Source of the DNA: Rhodococcus sp. Leaf278
GTDB lineage: Bacteria > Actinomycetota > Actinomycetes > Mycobacteriales > Mycobacteriaceae
Direction: 5' to 3'
NCBI RefSeq assembly: GCF_001426085.1
Contig: NZ_LMRR01000003.1
Coordinates: 124,001-188,000, forward strand
Length of the DNA stretch: 64,000 nt
Below the pieces are notes generated by a model. It made no database searches. It saw nothing but the letters and a program-made list of their open reading frames with translations, and had not been told where the DNA came from. The translations under genes were made by a program, and so were the position numbers. This document shows, piece after piece, positions 36,220 to 45,574 of the stretch (its first letter is position 1; every line of letters begins with the position of its first letter).

Positions 36220-36939
36220 TCAGTGGACGCCGAGGGCACCGAGCAAGTGGGTGCGAATGCGGGAGAAGCCGGCGGTTCCCCGGTCGCGGGGACGAGGCAG
36301 GTCGACGTGGACGGTCTCCGCCACGGCACCCCCGTCGAGCACCACTACCCTGTCGCCCAACGCAATTGCCTCATCGACGTCGTGGGTGACCAGCAAGATG
36401 CCGAAGCCGTGCCGTCCCCACAGATCGAGTAGAAGCGACTGCATGGTCAATCGTGTGAGTGCGTCGAGCGCTCCGAACGGTTCGTCGAGCAGCAGCAGTT
36501 CGGGTTCCCCCACCAACGCTCGTGCCAGCGCGGCGCGCTGGGCTTGCCCACCGGACAACGTGAGTGGCCATGCATCCCGCTTCTCGGCCAACCCCACCTC
36601 GTCCAGGGTGGTATCTGCAGCAGCAAGTGCCGCGTTGCCCGTGACGCCTGCGGTGTTCAGACCGTAAGCCACGTTCTGGCGAACCGACCGCCACGGAAAC
36701 AGGCGTGGTTCCTGGAACGCCACTGCGGGATTCCCGGCTACGTGCCGCTCTCCGGTGTGGTCCGTGGACAGTCCGGCCAGGACGCGCAGGATCGTGGACT
36801 TGCCGGAGCCGGATCGTCCGACCAGAGACACGATTTCGCCTCGCTCGATGGACAGGTCGACGCCTTTCAGCACGTGACTGGACCCGTAGAACTTGTCGAT
36901 GCCGTGCAAGGTGGCGACGGAGGTCGTCGTCGAGGTCAT
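36220..36939 (-). CDS. ssuB: Alkanesulfonate ABC transporter ATPase
   Basis: A 239-residue ABC ATPase with Walker A GRSGSGKST, Q-loop FQEPRLFPW, signature LSGGQAQRAALARAL, Walker B LLLLDEPFGALD and switch His in LLVTHDVDEA. The shortened Q-loop region and sequence are typical of the SsuB/TauB group. The start overlaps the ssuC stop (ATGA), so permease and ATPase are co-translated. Confidence 0.94.
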   Translation of the reverse strand: MTSTTTSVATLHGIDKFYGSSHVLKGVDLSIERGEIVSLVGRSGSGKSTILRVLAGLSTDHTGERHVAGNPAVAFQEPRLFPWRSVRQNVAYGLNTAGVTGNAALAAADTTLDEVGLAEKRDAWPLTLSGGQAQRAALARALVGEPELLLLDEPFGALDALTRLTMQSLLLDLWGRHGFGILLVTHDVDEAIALGDRVVVLDGGAVAETVHVDLPRPRDRGTAGFSRIRTHLLGALGVH

Positions 36940-37793
36940 GATCGGGCATCCAATCGGTAACGGAGGGCACGCTTTTCAAGGATTCGAACGATGCCGTCGG
37001 TGGCGATCCCCATCAGCGCGTAAACGACGAGTCCGAAGATGATGGTGTCCAAGCGCAGGAAGTCTCGGGCATCGTTGATGATGTGGCCCAGTCCGGATTC
37101 GGCGTTGATCTGCTCGGCCACGATCAACGACAACCAGGCGATAGCCAACGACTGGCGCAGTCCCACCAGCAGCTGTGGAGCGATGCTGGGCAGGATGATC
37201 GTGGTGAAGCGTTGACGCCACGAGAAACCGAGTACGACGGCGGTGTCGAGGAAGTCGCGATCGATCTGACGGATGGCCGAGTACGTGTTGAGGTACAGCG
37301 GAAATGCAACTCCCAGAGCGATGAGCAGGATTTTGGGAGTCTCGCCGATACCGAACCAGAGAATGAACAGCGGGATGAGTCCGAGATGCGGGAGCGCGCG
37401 CAGCATCTGCAGCGGCGGATCGACGGTTGCTTCAGCGAGCTTCGACAGTCCGACGAGCGCTCCGAGCGCCACTCCGATCACCCCGCCCAGCACGAGTCCC
37501 TGAACAACGCGGGTTCCGGAGACGGCGAGTGCCTCGACCAGCTGACCGTTGCGTAACAACTGCACGCCCGCGTCGAAGACCAAGGATGGTGCGGGCAGCA
37601 CCCGCTCGGAGAGAACTCCAGCAGCGCTGGCGATCTGCCACAGAACGAGGAGCGCGAGGGGCGACAGACTGCGTACGACGGTCCATCGATACCGCTGCCA
37701 CACCGACCGCTTCGGTGACGCGGGTGCGGGGCCGGCGTCGCTGACGCGCAGGTGCACGGGCCCAGCGGGTGGGGCGTACGACGTGACGACCAT
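36936..37793 (-). CDS. ssuC: Alkanesulfonate ABC transporter permease
   Basis: A 285-residue permease from ATG 37793, preceded by GGAAGG at good spacing. It has about six membrane spans (first LSPLALLVLWQIASAAGV), the binding-protein-dependent transport motif near VALGFSW-type segments (here VVLGFSWRQRFTTIILP), and GLRQSLAIAWLSLIVAEQI, which is characteristic of SsuC. It is first in the operon and divergent from a GNAT gene. Confidence 0.93.
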   Translation of the reverse strand: MVVTSYAPPAGPVHLRVSDAGPAPASPKRSVWQRYRWTVVRSLSPLALLVLWQIASAAGVLSERVLPAPSLVFDAGVQLLRNGQLVEALAVSGTRVVQGLVLGGVIGVALGALVGLSKLAEATVDPPLQMLRALPHLGLIPLFILWFGIGETPKILLIALGVAFPLYLNTYSAIRQIDRDFLDTAVVLGFSWRQRFTTIILPSIAPQLLVGLRQSLAIAWLSLIVAEQINAESGLGHIINDARDFLRLDTIIFGLVVYALMGIATDGIVRILEKRALRYRLDARS

Positions 37794-37909
37794 GTTCACG
37801 TGCCTTCCGGTTGATGACGAGCAGGTTCGATTCACCACCCTCCGTCACGATGCGGGTCCGAGAACAGGGTTCGAATCAGCGTGAATCTAGGTCGGGCAGA
37901 ATCGCTGTC

Positions 37910-38440
37910 ATGAACGTCGAGCCCATTCACACCGAACGCCTGACGCTTCGTCTGTACGAACCCGACGACGCAGACCGGATTCTCGCCTACTACAGCGACC
38001 CGGAAGTGTGCCGCTACCTCCTGCACGAGGCGTGGACGCACGCCGATGCTGTTGCGGCGGTGGGCAAACGGATGAAGCGAAGCGGGCTGCACACCCAGGC
38101 ATTGGCGATGGTCGTCGAACATCAAGGCACTGTGGTGGGCAACGTCGAGGCATGGTTGGTGGACGGATCCCCGGCACTCGTCGAGCTCGGCTGGACGTTC
38201 TCCCCCACCGTGGCCGGCCGTGGTTACGCGACCGAGGCCGTGAACGCGTTGATCGAGCACGTGTTCTCGCTACCCCAGATCCACCGAATCAGCGCACAGC
38301 TGGACGGACGCAACGACGCGTCGGCCCGGTTGGCCGCGCGGGTCGGGATGCGTCAGGAAGCGCACTTCCGCCAGAACTGGTGGTGCAAGGGTGAATGGAC
38401 CGACACCCTCGTCTACGCGATGTTGCGCGAGGATCGCTGA
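37910..38440 (+). CDS. RimJ/RimL-type GNAT acetyltransferase
   Basis: A 176-residue protein from ATG 37910. It begins with HTERLTLRLYEPDDADRILAY, has the acetyl-CoA loop in FSPTVAGRGYATEAVNALIEH, and ends with DGRNDASARLAARVGMRQEAHFRQNWWCKGEWTDT, the classic Acetyltransf_3 pattern. It is a stand-alone gene. The substrate is unknown; the family acylates N-termini, amino acids or small antibiotics. Confidence 0.9.
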   Translation: MNVEPIHTERLTLRLYEPDDADRILAYYSDPEVCRYLLHEAWTHADAVAAVGKRMKRSGLHTQALAMVVEHQGTVVGNVEAWLVDGSPALVELGWTFSPTVAGRGYATEAVNALIEHVFSLPQIHRISAQLDGRNDASARLAARVGMRQEAHFRQNWWCKGEWTDTLVYAMLREDR

Positions 38441-38556
38441 CCGACGTACTGCGTTCACCTCTCGAACATCTTCGGTTCCGTTCCGCGCCATCAGCCGGTG
38501 ACCGTCGTGCGACAGTCTCGGGACACTTCACTTCTCGACTCCTGGGAGTTTCACCG

Positions 38557-39624
38557 ATGGCCTCGTTTCGTAGAGCAGCCCTGCTCGGCACGCTCGCACT
38601 GATTTCCGTCGCGACTACGTCGATGGGCAGCGTTGCCACTGCTGCGCCGGCACGGACCGCGTCGCCGTTGTGCCAGGTCGCAGACCTGCTCCCCAGCGGA
38701 TCGTCGTCGGGCCTCGGTTACCAATGTGCCGAGGCGGGTGAGCTCCTCGATCTCCCGATCGGTGAGGTCCGCGCGACGCAACCCTCACTCGGATACGACG
38801 AGGTGTACTACAAGCTCGGTCGCTACACGCTCAGCAAAGACGAGATCAACAAGAAGTTCGACGACTGGTGCGAGGCCAACGGCCAGGAAGAGGCCGCCTC
38901 GGCATCGCCCGGTGCGCGACTGGACAATCCGTCGTCGTTCACCTGCACCGTTCCCGTCGGGCAGGAAACGCCCGACACCATCGCGCCCATGAAGACTGTT
39001 GTCATCGGTCCGGGCGGCGTGCCGTACCTGACCGACGGACACCACACACTCACCTCGTTCTACGAAACAGCCGACGGTGGGCCAAATCTGCACCTTCGTC
39101 TGCGGGTGGTCGCGAATCTCAGTGACCTGAGCACAGCCGACTTCTGGGCTCGGATGAAGGCCGAGAAGTGGGTCTGGAACTACGACGTCGACGGCAACGA
39201 GGTTCCGGTAGAACAGCTTCCGTCGGGAGTCGGTCTCGCCAAGTTCCAGAACGACAAGTACCGCAGCCTGATGTACTTCGCCCGCGACATCGGCTTCACT
39301 CCCGGCACCATCCCCTTCCAGGAATTCTATTGGGGTGCATGGGTTCGCGACTCGGCGGAAGTCGACATCAGCGGATGGGACAGCAACAATCTCGCGAGCT
39401 ACCTCAGCACCGTCGAGTCGGTGTCGCGCGCGCAGGGCGCGGCCCCGAAAGACGCGGTGATCGACAGTGGCCGCACCGCAGCGGAACTCGGCGCTCTGGA
39501 CGCGTGGAACGACGGCAAGGCAGCCGGCAAGGGTGAGTTCGGAAAGCTCTCGGCACCGTACTCGGACGCCAAGCCCGGCAAACTGGCCTACGCCTTGCAG
39601 TACAAGTCGGGACTGCCCCGGTAG
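38557..39624 (+). CDS. Secreted ParB-like (ParBc_2) protein
   Basis: A 355-residue protein from ATG 38557 (GGGAG upstream). Its Sec signal peptide (MASFRRAALLGTLALISVAT, cleavage after ATAAPA) is followed by a domain containing IGEVRATQPSLGYDEVYYKL and the YLTDGHHTLTSF motif typical of the secreted ParB/sulfiredoxin-fold family PF08857. Partition ParB proteins share the fold but not the export. The DGHH residues suggest a nucleotide- or phosphate-handling site. The function is unproven. It ends at the hairpin shared with the DedA gene. Confidence 0.82.
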   Translation: MASFRRAALLGTLALISVATTSMGSVATAAPARTASPLCQVADLLPSGSSSGLGYQCAEAGELLDLPIGEVRATQPSLGYDEVYYKLGRYTLSKDEINKKFDDWCEANGQEEAASASPGARLDNPSSFTCTVPVGQETPDTIAPMKTVVIGPGGVPYLTDGHHTLTSFYETADGGPNLHLRLRVVANLSDLSTADFWARMKAEKWVWNYDVDGNEVPVEQLPSGVGLAKFQNDKYRSLMYFARDIGFTPGTIPFQEFYWGAWVRDSAEVDISGWDSNNLASYLSTVESVSRAQGAAPKDAVIDSGRTAAELGALDAWNDGKAAGKGEFGKLSAPYSDAKPGKLAYALQYKSGLPR

Positions 39625-39641
39625 GTGGGGGTCAGGTCGCT

Positions 39642-39666
39642 GGGCCGGCTTGTCACAAGCCGGCCC
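39642..39666. terminator. Bidirectional hairpin with a stop codon as its loop
   Basis: The left arm GGGCCGGCTTG (39642-39652) is perfectly complementary to 39656-39666, with loop TCA. On the minus strand the loop is the TGA stop of the DedA gene. The stem serves the convergent ParB-like and DedA genes; a U-tract is absent, as is usual in actinobacteria. Confidence 0.85.
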
Positions 39667-40309
39667 GGCGGCGAGACCTCAACCTCACGGCCACGAAAAC
39701 AAGGAAGGCAGCGGCGACCGTCGCGACGACGACCTTCTGCAAGATTTCGGCATACGCGTCGACCAGGTGCCAGTTCTCGCCCAGCTGATATCCCGCGGTA
39801 ACGAAGATGGTGTTCCAGATCAGACTTCCGATGGTGGTGAGTACCAGGAACTTCATCATTCCCATTCGCTCGATTCCGGCCGGTAGCGAGATGAAGCTAC
39901 GAAACAGTGGGATCATTCGGCCGAGCAGCACTGCCTTCGAGCCGTGCCTGGTGAACCACGCCTCCGAGCGGTCGAAGTCGCTGGACTTGATCAGTGGCAT
40001 TCGCGCTACCAATGCCCGGGTGCGCTCGCGTCCGATGAGCGCACCGACCGCGTAGACGATCACCGCGCCCAGCACCGAGCCGAGAGTCGTCCAGAAGAGC
40101 GCGGCACCGAAGGAGAACACTCCCTGACTGGCCGAGAACCCGGCAAGTGGGAGAACGAGCTCACTCGGAATCGGCGGGAACAGATTGTCGGCACCGACGA
40201 CCACGGCTGCGCCGGGGCCGCCGAGTGCATCCATGACGCCCACCGCCCAGCCGGCCAGCCCGTCGAGAGTCTCGGTTTCTGCTGCTGCGGTAATCAATAT
40301 GTCGGACAT
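39653..40309 (-). CDS. DedA-family membrane protein
   Basis: A 218-residue integral membrane protein. DedA/SNARE-associated signature pieces include ENLFPPIPSELVLPLAGF near the N-terminus, GALIGRERTRALV in the middle, and RMIPLFRSFISLPAGIERM with the conserved Arg-Gly region, followed by two hydrophobic segments. DedA proteins are lipid scramblase- or flippase-like and affect envelope stability. Its last codons form one side of the terminator stem. Confidence 0.92.
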   Translation of the reverse strand: MSDILITAAAETETLDGLAGWAVGVMDALGGPGAAVVVGADNLFPPIPSELVLPLAGFSASQGVFSFGAALFWTTLGSVLGAVIVYAVGALIGRERTRALVARMPLIKSSDFDRSEAWFTRHGSKAVLLGRMIPLFRSFISLPAGIERMGMMKFLVLTTIGSLIWNTIFVTAGYQLGENWHLVDAYAEILQKVVVATVAAAFLVFVAVRLRSRRRAGL

Positions 40310-40432
40310 GGTAATTCCCCTGTTCGTCGGTGTTTCCTGTCGTGAAGGACGCTGAAAACGCTACGAACTTCGTGGACGCGGAACATCGAGGAAAGCCGTC
40401 GCCTGTCACGGGGTTCTCTGCATGGAAATCTT

Positions 40433-41701
40433 GTGGTTTACCGCAGCATCTGGGGGCATTTGTGCGGTTACGCTGCTGGAGTGCTGGCTAACCGTGGCGT
40501 GTACCCCACCGGGCAGGCGGATCGCGCGTCGATCGGCTCACTGCTACGGCGTTGGCTCACGGCACTGTCCGGAGTTGTGCTCGGTAGCATCACCGCGGTG
40601 GCAGCGCTGCTGTTCTCTGTGGTGGCGTCACTCGCCCTCGTGCTCGCGCGCATCCTCGGTCGCTGGGGAGCGCCTGTGCAGAGGGCAGTAGCCGTCAGTG
40701 CATTGTCGTTCTCGGAGTTCGAGATTCGACGCATCACCCGCTTCCACGGCAGACCGCCAACGGACGCACTGACACCTTCGCGCTGTTGCTGGTATCTCGG
40801 TATTCGGTGGACGATCGGAATACTCGGGCTCGGCGTGGTCCTTCTTTTGACGTTGTGTCTCGTCGTCGCCGGCTCGATGGTCTCGGCATGGATTTTCAGC
40901 GGCGACTGGGGCCTGATCGAAGAGTCCGACCGCGTCGGCGGCGGACTCGTCGCGATGGCCGCGCTGCCCGGGATCCTGTTGATCTTCGTCGCCGCAGTCG
41001 GTGTGGCAGGGGTGGGATCGTTGGACCGCTGGTTTGCCGTTCAGGTGCTCGGACGGCAGTCCGAGCGACTGTTGCAACAGCGGGTGGCCGAGCTGACGAG
41101 CAGCCGCGATCACGTGGTCGACGCCATCGACGACGAACGCCGCCGCATCGAGCGCGACCTGCATGACGGAGTGCAGCAGCACCTGGTTGCTCTGGGAATG
41201 CTCGTCGGCCGGGCTCGTCGTGCTGAAGATCCAGAGAGGGTGCACGAACTCCTCAACCAAGCTCAGGTCGCATCGCAGGGAGCGATCGACGAGCTGCGCG
41301 AGGTTGCCAACCGGGTGTATCCCATCGCGCTCGACAAGGACGGCCTGCGCGCAGCTCTGGAGGCGCTGGCCGAGCGGGCCAGTGTTCCAGTCCGACTCTC
41401 GTACGAACTGACAGAGAGGTTGCGCCCCGCTGTGGAAACAGTCGTCTACTTCGTCGTCTCGGAGGCGGTGACCAACGCAACCAAGCACGCCTCACCGAAA
41501 TCGTTGCAGGTCAGCGTCACTCACCAGAAATTCGATCGGGTACTGGCAATCATCACCGACGACGGGCCCGGTGGCGCCGACCCGTCCGGCAACGGCTTGT
41601 CCGGACTGTCCCGCCGCGTCGCTGCCACGGACGGCACCCTCACCGTGGACAGCCCGGCCGGCGGCCCCACGGTCGTGACTGCGAGCGTCCCGTGCGCGTG
41701 A
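40433..41701 (+). CDS. NarL-type sensor histidine kinase
   Basis: A 422-residue protein read from GTG 40433; the start is uncertain, as no strong ribosome site is present. There are about four membrane spans in the first 210 residues (an actinobacterial putative sensor domain). Then come the HisKA_3 box DDERRRIERDLHDGVQQHL with phospho-acceptor His244 and the ATPase lobe (SEAVTNATKHA, DDGPGGADPSGNGLSGL). It overlaps the response regulator by 10 bp. The signal is unknown; no large extracellular domain exists, so it likely senses membrane state. Confidence 0.93.
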   Translation: MVYRSIWGHLCGYAAGVLANRGVYPTGQADRASIGSLLRRWLTALSGVVLGSITAVAALLFSVVASLALVLARILGRWGAPVQRAVAVSALSFSEFEIRRITRFHGRPPTDALTPSRCCWYLGIRWTIGILGLGVVLLLTLCLVVAGSMVSAWIFSGDWGLIEESDRVGGGLVAMAALPGILLIFVAAVGVAGVGSLDRWFAVQVLGRQSERLLQQRVAELTSSRDHVVDAIDDERRRIERDLHDGVQQHLVALGMLVGRARRAEDPERVHELLNQAQVASQGAIDELREVANRVYPIALDKDGLRAALEALAERASVPVRLSYELTERLRPAVETVVYFVVSEAVTNATKHASPKSLQVSVTHQKFDRVLAIITDDGPGGADPSGNGLSGLSRRVAATDGTLTVDSPAGGPTVVTASVPCA

Positions 41702-42336
41702 TCGTCGCGGAGGACTCGACATTGCTGCGTGAGGGTCTGGTGCGTCTGCTCGTCGACGAAGGCCACGACGTGATCGCGTCCGTGGGCGACGCCGACGCGC
41801 TCCTCGCCGCGGTGGGACAGGATCGTCCCGACATCGTCGTCACCGACGTCCGCATGCCTCCGGGCCACAGCGACGAGGGACTGCGAGCAGCACTGACCAT
41901 TCGCGATCGATGGCCGGAGGTGGCGGTACTCATGCTCTCCCAGTACGTCGAAAACCGTTACGCAGCAGAGCTGATCAGCGGATCCGCCGGCAAGATCGGC
42001 TACCTGCTCAAGGACCGAGTCGCGCAAGTCGACGAGTTCCTGGACGCCCTCGACAGGGTTGCCGGCGGCGGGACTGCCTTCGACCCAGAGGTGGTGCGGC
42101 AGCTGTTGTCTCGCACGACTCGGTCGAATCCGCTCGAACGACTCACGCCGCGCGAGCGCGATGTTCTCGAGCTGATGGCACAAGGTCTCACGAACGCTCG
42201 AATCGCAGCCGATCTGTTCATCTCGGTGAGCTCGGTCGAAAAGCACATCAACTCCGTGTTCGACAAACTCGGATTGGCGAACTCGACCGGTCTGAGCCGC
42301 CGGGTGATGGCTGTGGTGGCCTACTTGCGCACGTGA
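41692..42336 (+). CDS. NarL/LuxR-type response regulator
   Basis: A 214-residue protein from GTG 41692, inside the end of the kinase gene. The receiver domain has acidic residues near position 8 and the phosphorylation site Asp52 (IVVTDVRMP). The C-terminal LuxR helix-turn-helix is LTPRERDVLELMAQGLTNAR. It is the partner of the overlapping kinase. Targets are unknown. Confidence 0.94.
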   Translation: MRVIVAEDSTLLREGLVRLLVDEGHDVIASVGDADALLAAVGQDRPDIVVTDVRMPPGHSDEGLRAALTIRDRWPEVAVLMLSQYVENRYAAELISGSAGKIGYLLKDRVAQVDEFLDALDRVAGGGTAFDPEVVRQLLSRTTRSNPLERLTPRERDVLELMAQGLTNARIAADLFISVSSVEKHINSVFDKLGLANSTGLSRRVMAVVAYLRT

Positions 42337-42400
42337 TGTCGAGCGGGGGCATGCGTGATCGACCAGGTTCGCGTCTTGGCGTCCGGTACCGTCTCGCGTC

Positions 42401-42691
42401 ATGAACCTGAAGCTGTGTGTGCTGCTGTGGGCGTCGGAGGGACAAGAAGACGCGCTCACCCGCTACGAGGACACGGTGCTGAACCTGATTCCGAAGTACG
42501 GCGGCGAAGTGGTGAGCAGGGTTCGACGCATCGACCCGGGAGACGGACCACTCGAGGTCCAGGTCATCCACCTACCGGATGATTCGGCCTTGCAGGCCTA
42601 CATGGAGGACCCCGAGCGCCTTGCGCTTGCCGACGTGCATCGCCGGGTAGTGGCGAGAACCGAATTAATCCACGTGGAGACGCTCGTCTGA
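42401..42691 (+). CDS. Small dimeric alpha/beta-barrel protein (DUF1330/ABM-like)
   Basis: A 96-residue protein from ATG 42401. The pattern of strands and helices (LKLCVLLWASEGQEDALTRYED ... LEVQVIHLPDDSALQAYMEDPERLAL) fits the dimeric alpha+beta barrel group. There is no catalytic motif. It stands between the two-component system and a convergent nitroreductase gene. Confidence 0.75.
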   Translation: MNLKLCVLLWASEGQEDALTRYEDTVLNLIPKYGGEVVSRVRRIDPGDGPLEVQVIHLPDDSALQAYMEDPERLALADVHRRVVARTELIHVETLV

Positions 42692-42713
42692 TGGCTGCGC
42701 CTGGCCGATGCGC

Positions 42714-43388
42714 CTACCAGCGATCGACGTGCAGCACTGTCTCGATCGGATCGCGCGGAGCGACCTTGAACGTCTCGCCCGTGTAGTACGCCGTCGGAAT
42801 GAGCGCGCCCTGATGGAAGTCCTCGGGGATGCCGAGTAGCTCGGATATCTCCCGCTCGCGAGCGAGATGGATTGTGGTCCATGCCGTCCCGAGCCCACGG
42901 GCGCGCGCGGCCAGGGCGTAGTTCCACACCGCGGGCAACAGCGAGCCCCACAAACCGGCCTGATTGCCGGCCGGAAGCGTCTTACCTGCCTGGATGCACG
43001 GGATCAACAGCACCGGAACCTCACCCATGTGCTCGCCGAGCCATCCGGCACTGTCGCCGACGCGCTTCTGCACCGATGCGCGTTCCGGATCGTCGGCGAA
43101 CAAAGCGGACGCGGAATGCTTCGACGCCTGATATGCGGCGAACAGCTCGCCATAGATGGCGCCGATGCGGGCACGAAGATCAGGATCGGTGACGACGATC
43201 CACTGCCAACCCTGCTTGTTCGACCCGGACGGGGCCTGCAGCGCGATCTCGAGACATTCCTTGATCAGTTCCATCGGAACCGGCCGCGTCAGGTCGAGAC
43301 GCTTGCGGACGGTGCGCGTCGTGGTCAGCAGTTCGTCGGCAGTCAGGTCGACAATCGGGAAAGAAGTCACCTCTCGATCATGCACCAT
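42714..43388 (-). CDS. Nitroreductase-family flavoprotein
   Basis: A 224-residue protein. ATG 43388 follows GGAG at proper spacing and lies 11 bp inside the previous gene, so I prefer it to GTG 43370. Features are TTTRTVRKRLDLTRPVPMELIKECLEIALQAPSGSNKQGWQWIVV (FMN binding) and LGTAWTTIHLAREREISELLGIPEDF. It is probably co-transcribed with the aminopeptidase-like gene. The substrate is unknown. Confidence 0.9.
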   Translation of the reverse strand: MVHDREVTSFPIVDLTADELLTTTRTVRKRLDLTRPVPMELIKECLEIALQAPSGSNKQGWQWIVVTDPDLRARIGAIYGELFAAYQASKHSASALFADDPERASVQKRVGDSAGWLGEHMGEVPVLLIPCIQAGKTLPAGNQAGLWGSLLPAVWNYALAARARGLGTAWTTIHLAREREISELLGIPEDFHQGALIPTAYYTGETFKVAPRDPIETVLHVDRW

Positions 43389-44364
43389 TCGCTCTGCTCC
43401 GGGCCCGATCGACCAGTTCTTCGTTCGCTGCATCCCAGCGCGCCGCCATGGACATGCCTCCATGCCCGTCCCCCTCATCGACGACGAGTGTCGACCCTGC
43501 CCATTTCCGGTGTAGATGCCACGGAGTGACAGCGGGTCCCGAGATGTCTTTTCGACCATGAATCATGACGCCCGGAATATCGACCAGACCACCGGCACGA
43601 TCGAGCAGAGGAGGATCGCAGAACCCGTCGTGCGACCAGTAGTGCGCGGTGAGCCGCACGAAGGCCAATCGGAACCGGTCGTCGTCCCACCGAGGATTAC
43701 GCCGAACGCCATCCGTGCCGATCGAGATGTGGACGTCCTCCCACAGTGCCCATTCCCGAGATGCGCTGTCCCGCAACTGCAGATCGGGTGAGTTGAACAG
43801 ACGGTCGTACGCGTCGACTAAACGGCCCTCACCCCGTCGATAGCCGACACCGGCCTGCTCGGCGAAGGTAGCGAAACGATCCCATGCTTCCGGGAAGACC
43901 GCACCCACGCCCTCGGTGATCCAGTCGACTTCGGCGCGGCTGGTCGTCGTGACCGACGCGAGCACGATGCCGAGAACCCTCGCCGGATGGGCGAGGGCGT
44001 AGGCAAGAGCGAGGGTGGATCCCCAGGACGCGCCGTTGACGATCCACGCCTCGACGCCGAGGTGCTCACGCAAGGCTTCGATATCGGCAATCAGGTGAGC
44101 GGTTGTATTGGTGGCCAACGACGTCGAGGAGTCCGACGCGTGTGGGGTGGACCGTCCACACCCCCGTTGCTCGAATCCGACGGCCCGAACACGGGACAGG
44201 TCGAAGTGGCGACGAAACTGACTGGCGTTCAGGGTCCCGCCTGGTCCGCCGTGCAGATAGACCGCCGGGACGCCGTCGGACGAGCCCCATTGCTCCCAGT
44301 AGATGCGCTGACCATCCCCTACATCCAACATTCCGTGCAGTGTCGGCTCGTCCTCCAGTGTCAT
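43378..44364 (-). CDS. Prolyl-aminopeptidase-like alpha/beta hydrolase
   Basis: A 328-residue protein. Oxyanion motif HGGPGG, nucleophile elbow GASWGS, DQRGCGRS-like FEQRGCGRSTPHAS, and catalytic His in GDGHGG near the C-terminus fit the S33 prolyl iminopeptidase family. Length and motifs are typical. It is upstream of the nitroreductase gene with an 11-bp overlap. It cleaves N-terminal proline or related amide or ester bonds. Confidence 0.9.
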   Translation of the reverse strand: MTLEDEPTLHGMLDVGDGQRIYWEQWGSSDGVPAVYLHGGPGGTLNASQFRRHFDLSRVRAVGFEQRGCGRSTPHASDSSTSLATNTTAHLIADIEALREHLGVEAWIVNGASWGSTLALAYALAHPARVLGIVLASVTTTSRAEVDWITEGVGAVFPEAWDRFATFAEQAGVGYRRGEGRLVDAYDRLFNSPDLQLRDSASREWALWEDVHISIGTDGVRRNPRWDDDRFRLAFVRLTAHYWSHDGFCDPPLLDRAGGLVDIPGVMIHGRKDISGPAVTPWHLHRKWAGSTLVVDEGDGHGGMSMAARWDAANEELVDRARSRANGA

Positions 44365-44376
44365 GACGCCATCACA

Positions 44377-44796
44377 TCATTCGAGAGGCAGCATCTGGCG
44401 GATCACTGCCCACGCGGAGGCGTCGACCCACGAGGGGTTGGATTGCTGCGGCGATCGAAGCACCTCCAGCATCGACAGCTCCTCTATGGACCGAATATCC
44501 GACGCGGGGATCGGCTCATCGAACAGCGTGATGTTCGTCGAGACCTTCCACTGTGGGCCGGGGACCGGGGTGCCGGTCAACCGACCCACACCCCAGATCC
44601 CGCGTCGTGGATGGCTACTGACCCAGAACAGCACGGGTTGCCCGGGTTTCATCAAACGCGTTCGGTAGTTGTCGGCGACGCACCAGTTCTCGTGCGCACG
44701 TCGGGCGTCGACCATCGGTGCAAGATCGGTCGTGTGTGGATTGCACTTGATCACCCATGCACCGAGCGTTTGGTCGGTAATCGCGCGTGCCGTCAC
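44377..44796 (-). CDS. EVE-domain protein
   Basis: About 139 residues from GTG 44796; the frame is open much further upstream, but that part is antisense to the isochorismatase-like gene. GAWVIKCNPHTTDL, the Trp in NWCVADNYRTRLMKPGQPVLFWVS and GIWGVGRLTG match the EVE/PUA-like fold, which binds modified bases in DNA or RNA. It is only 12 bp upstream of the aminopeptidase-like gene. EVE proteins often associate with restriction systems, but nothing adjacent indicates that here. Confidence 0.75.
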   Translation of the reverse strand: MTARAITDQTLGAWVIKCNPHTTDLAPMVDARRAHENWCVADNYRTRLMKPGQPVLFWVSSHPRRGIWGVGRLTGTPVPGPQWKVSTNITLFDEPIPASDIRSIEELSMLEVLRSPQQSNPSWVDASAWAVIRQMLPLE

Positions 44797-44816
44797 CGCA
44801 GCCAGCGTACCGAGCG

Positions 44817-45449
44817 TCAGGCCACCGCGTCGTTGCCCTGAGCTGCCGAGACCACCAGATTGCTTGCGGTCAGCTCGTTTCCGTTCTTGACCGCGTCGAC
44901 CCACTGGTCCGTCGTTGCCACCGCTGCGAAGTTCGACTGGTAGAGCACCATCAATGCCTTGTGCAGCTGCTCGGCCGAGACCGTGCCTGCCTCGTTGGAG
45001 AGGTTGATGGCACCGGTGGCGTCGGACAGAATCTCGACGGTCAGATCCAGCGCCTCGGCGTCGGCGCTGGAGGCGAGGTCGCAGTTGTTGGTCATGTAGC
45101 CGACGATCGTGACGGTGTCGATGTTGTTGCTCTGCAGCCACTTCGCGACTCCGGTCCCGGCGAACACGCTGCTGTACTTCTTCTCGACCCGCTCGAAAGA
45201 CGGCTGCACGACGGCTTGAATGTCCGGGTGCAGTTCGTATGTCGGAGTGCCTTTGACGAAAGCGGGCGCACCTTCCGGCATTTCGTGCTGCACGATGGCA
45301 ACGGGAACATCGTGCGCCGCAGCGGCTTCGATAGCGCGGACGATGTTGGCCAACGACTCGTCGCGAGGCGGGTACTGGATCTTCAGCACTCCCTCGAAGT
45401 ACTCCTGCTGGACATCGATGACGATGAGGGCTCTACGCGGTGCAGTCAT
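44817..45449 (-). CDS. Isochorismatase-like cysteine hydrolase
   Basis: A 210-residue protein. The catalytic Asp is in LIVIDVQQEYFEG, Lys is in the PTYELHPDIQ ... EKKYSSVF segment, and the nucleophile Cys is in GYMTNNCDLASSADAEALDL, giving the Asp-Lys-Cys triad of the family (nicotinamidase/isochorismatase fold). An adjacent divergent GlxA-type regulator at 45575 may control it; the intergenic region (45450-45574) shows no obvious palindrome. Confidence 0.9.
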   Translation of the reverse strand: MTAPRRALIVIDVQQEYFEGVLKIQYPPRDESLANIVRAIEAAAAHDVPVAIVQHEMPEGAPAFVKGTPTYELHPDIQAVVQPSFERVEKKYSSVFAGTGVAKWLQSNNIDTVTIVGYMTNNCDLASSADAEALDLTVEILSDATGAINLSNEAGTVSAEQLHKALMVLYQSNFAAVATTDQWVDAVKNGNELTASNLVVSAAQGNDAVA

Positions 45450-45574
45450 GGGCGTTCTCCTTCAAGTGGCGTTCTCGGTCGATACTCATACTCCGGTGCT
45501 GATCTTGCGTTCACGAGTGGCACGGATGCATACTTTCGATTGATTTGCGCCAACGTTCGAGATCGGAGCCGGCC

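Noticed and set aside
44797-45141. 115-residue upstream extension of the EVE protein
   Set aside because: It is Arg/His/Gln-rich and antisense to the isochorismatase-like gene; the EVE domain starts after GTG 44796.
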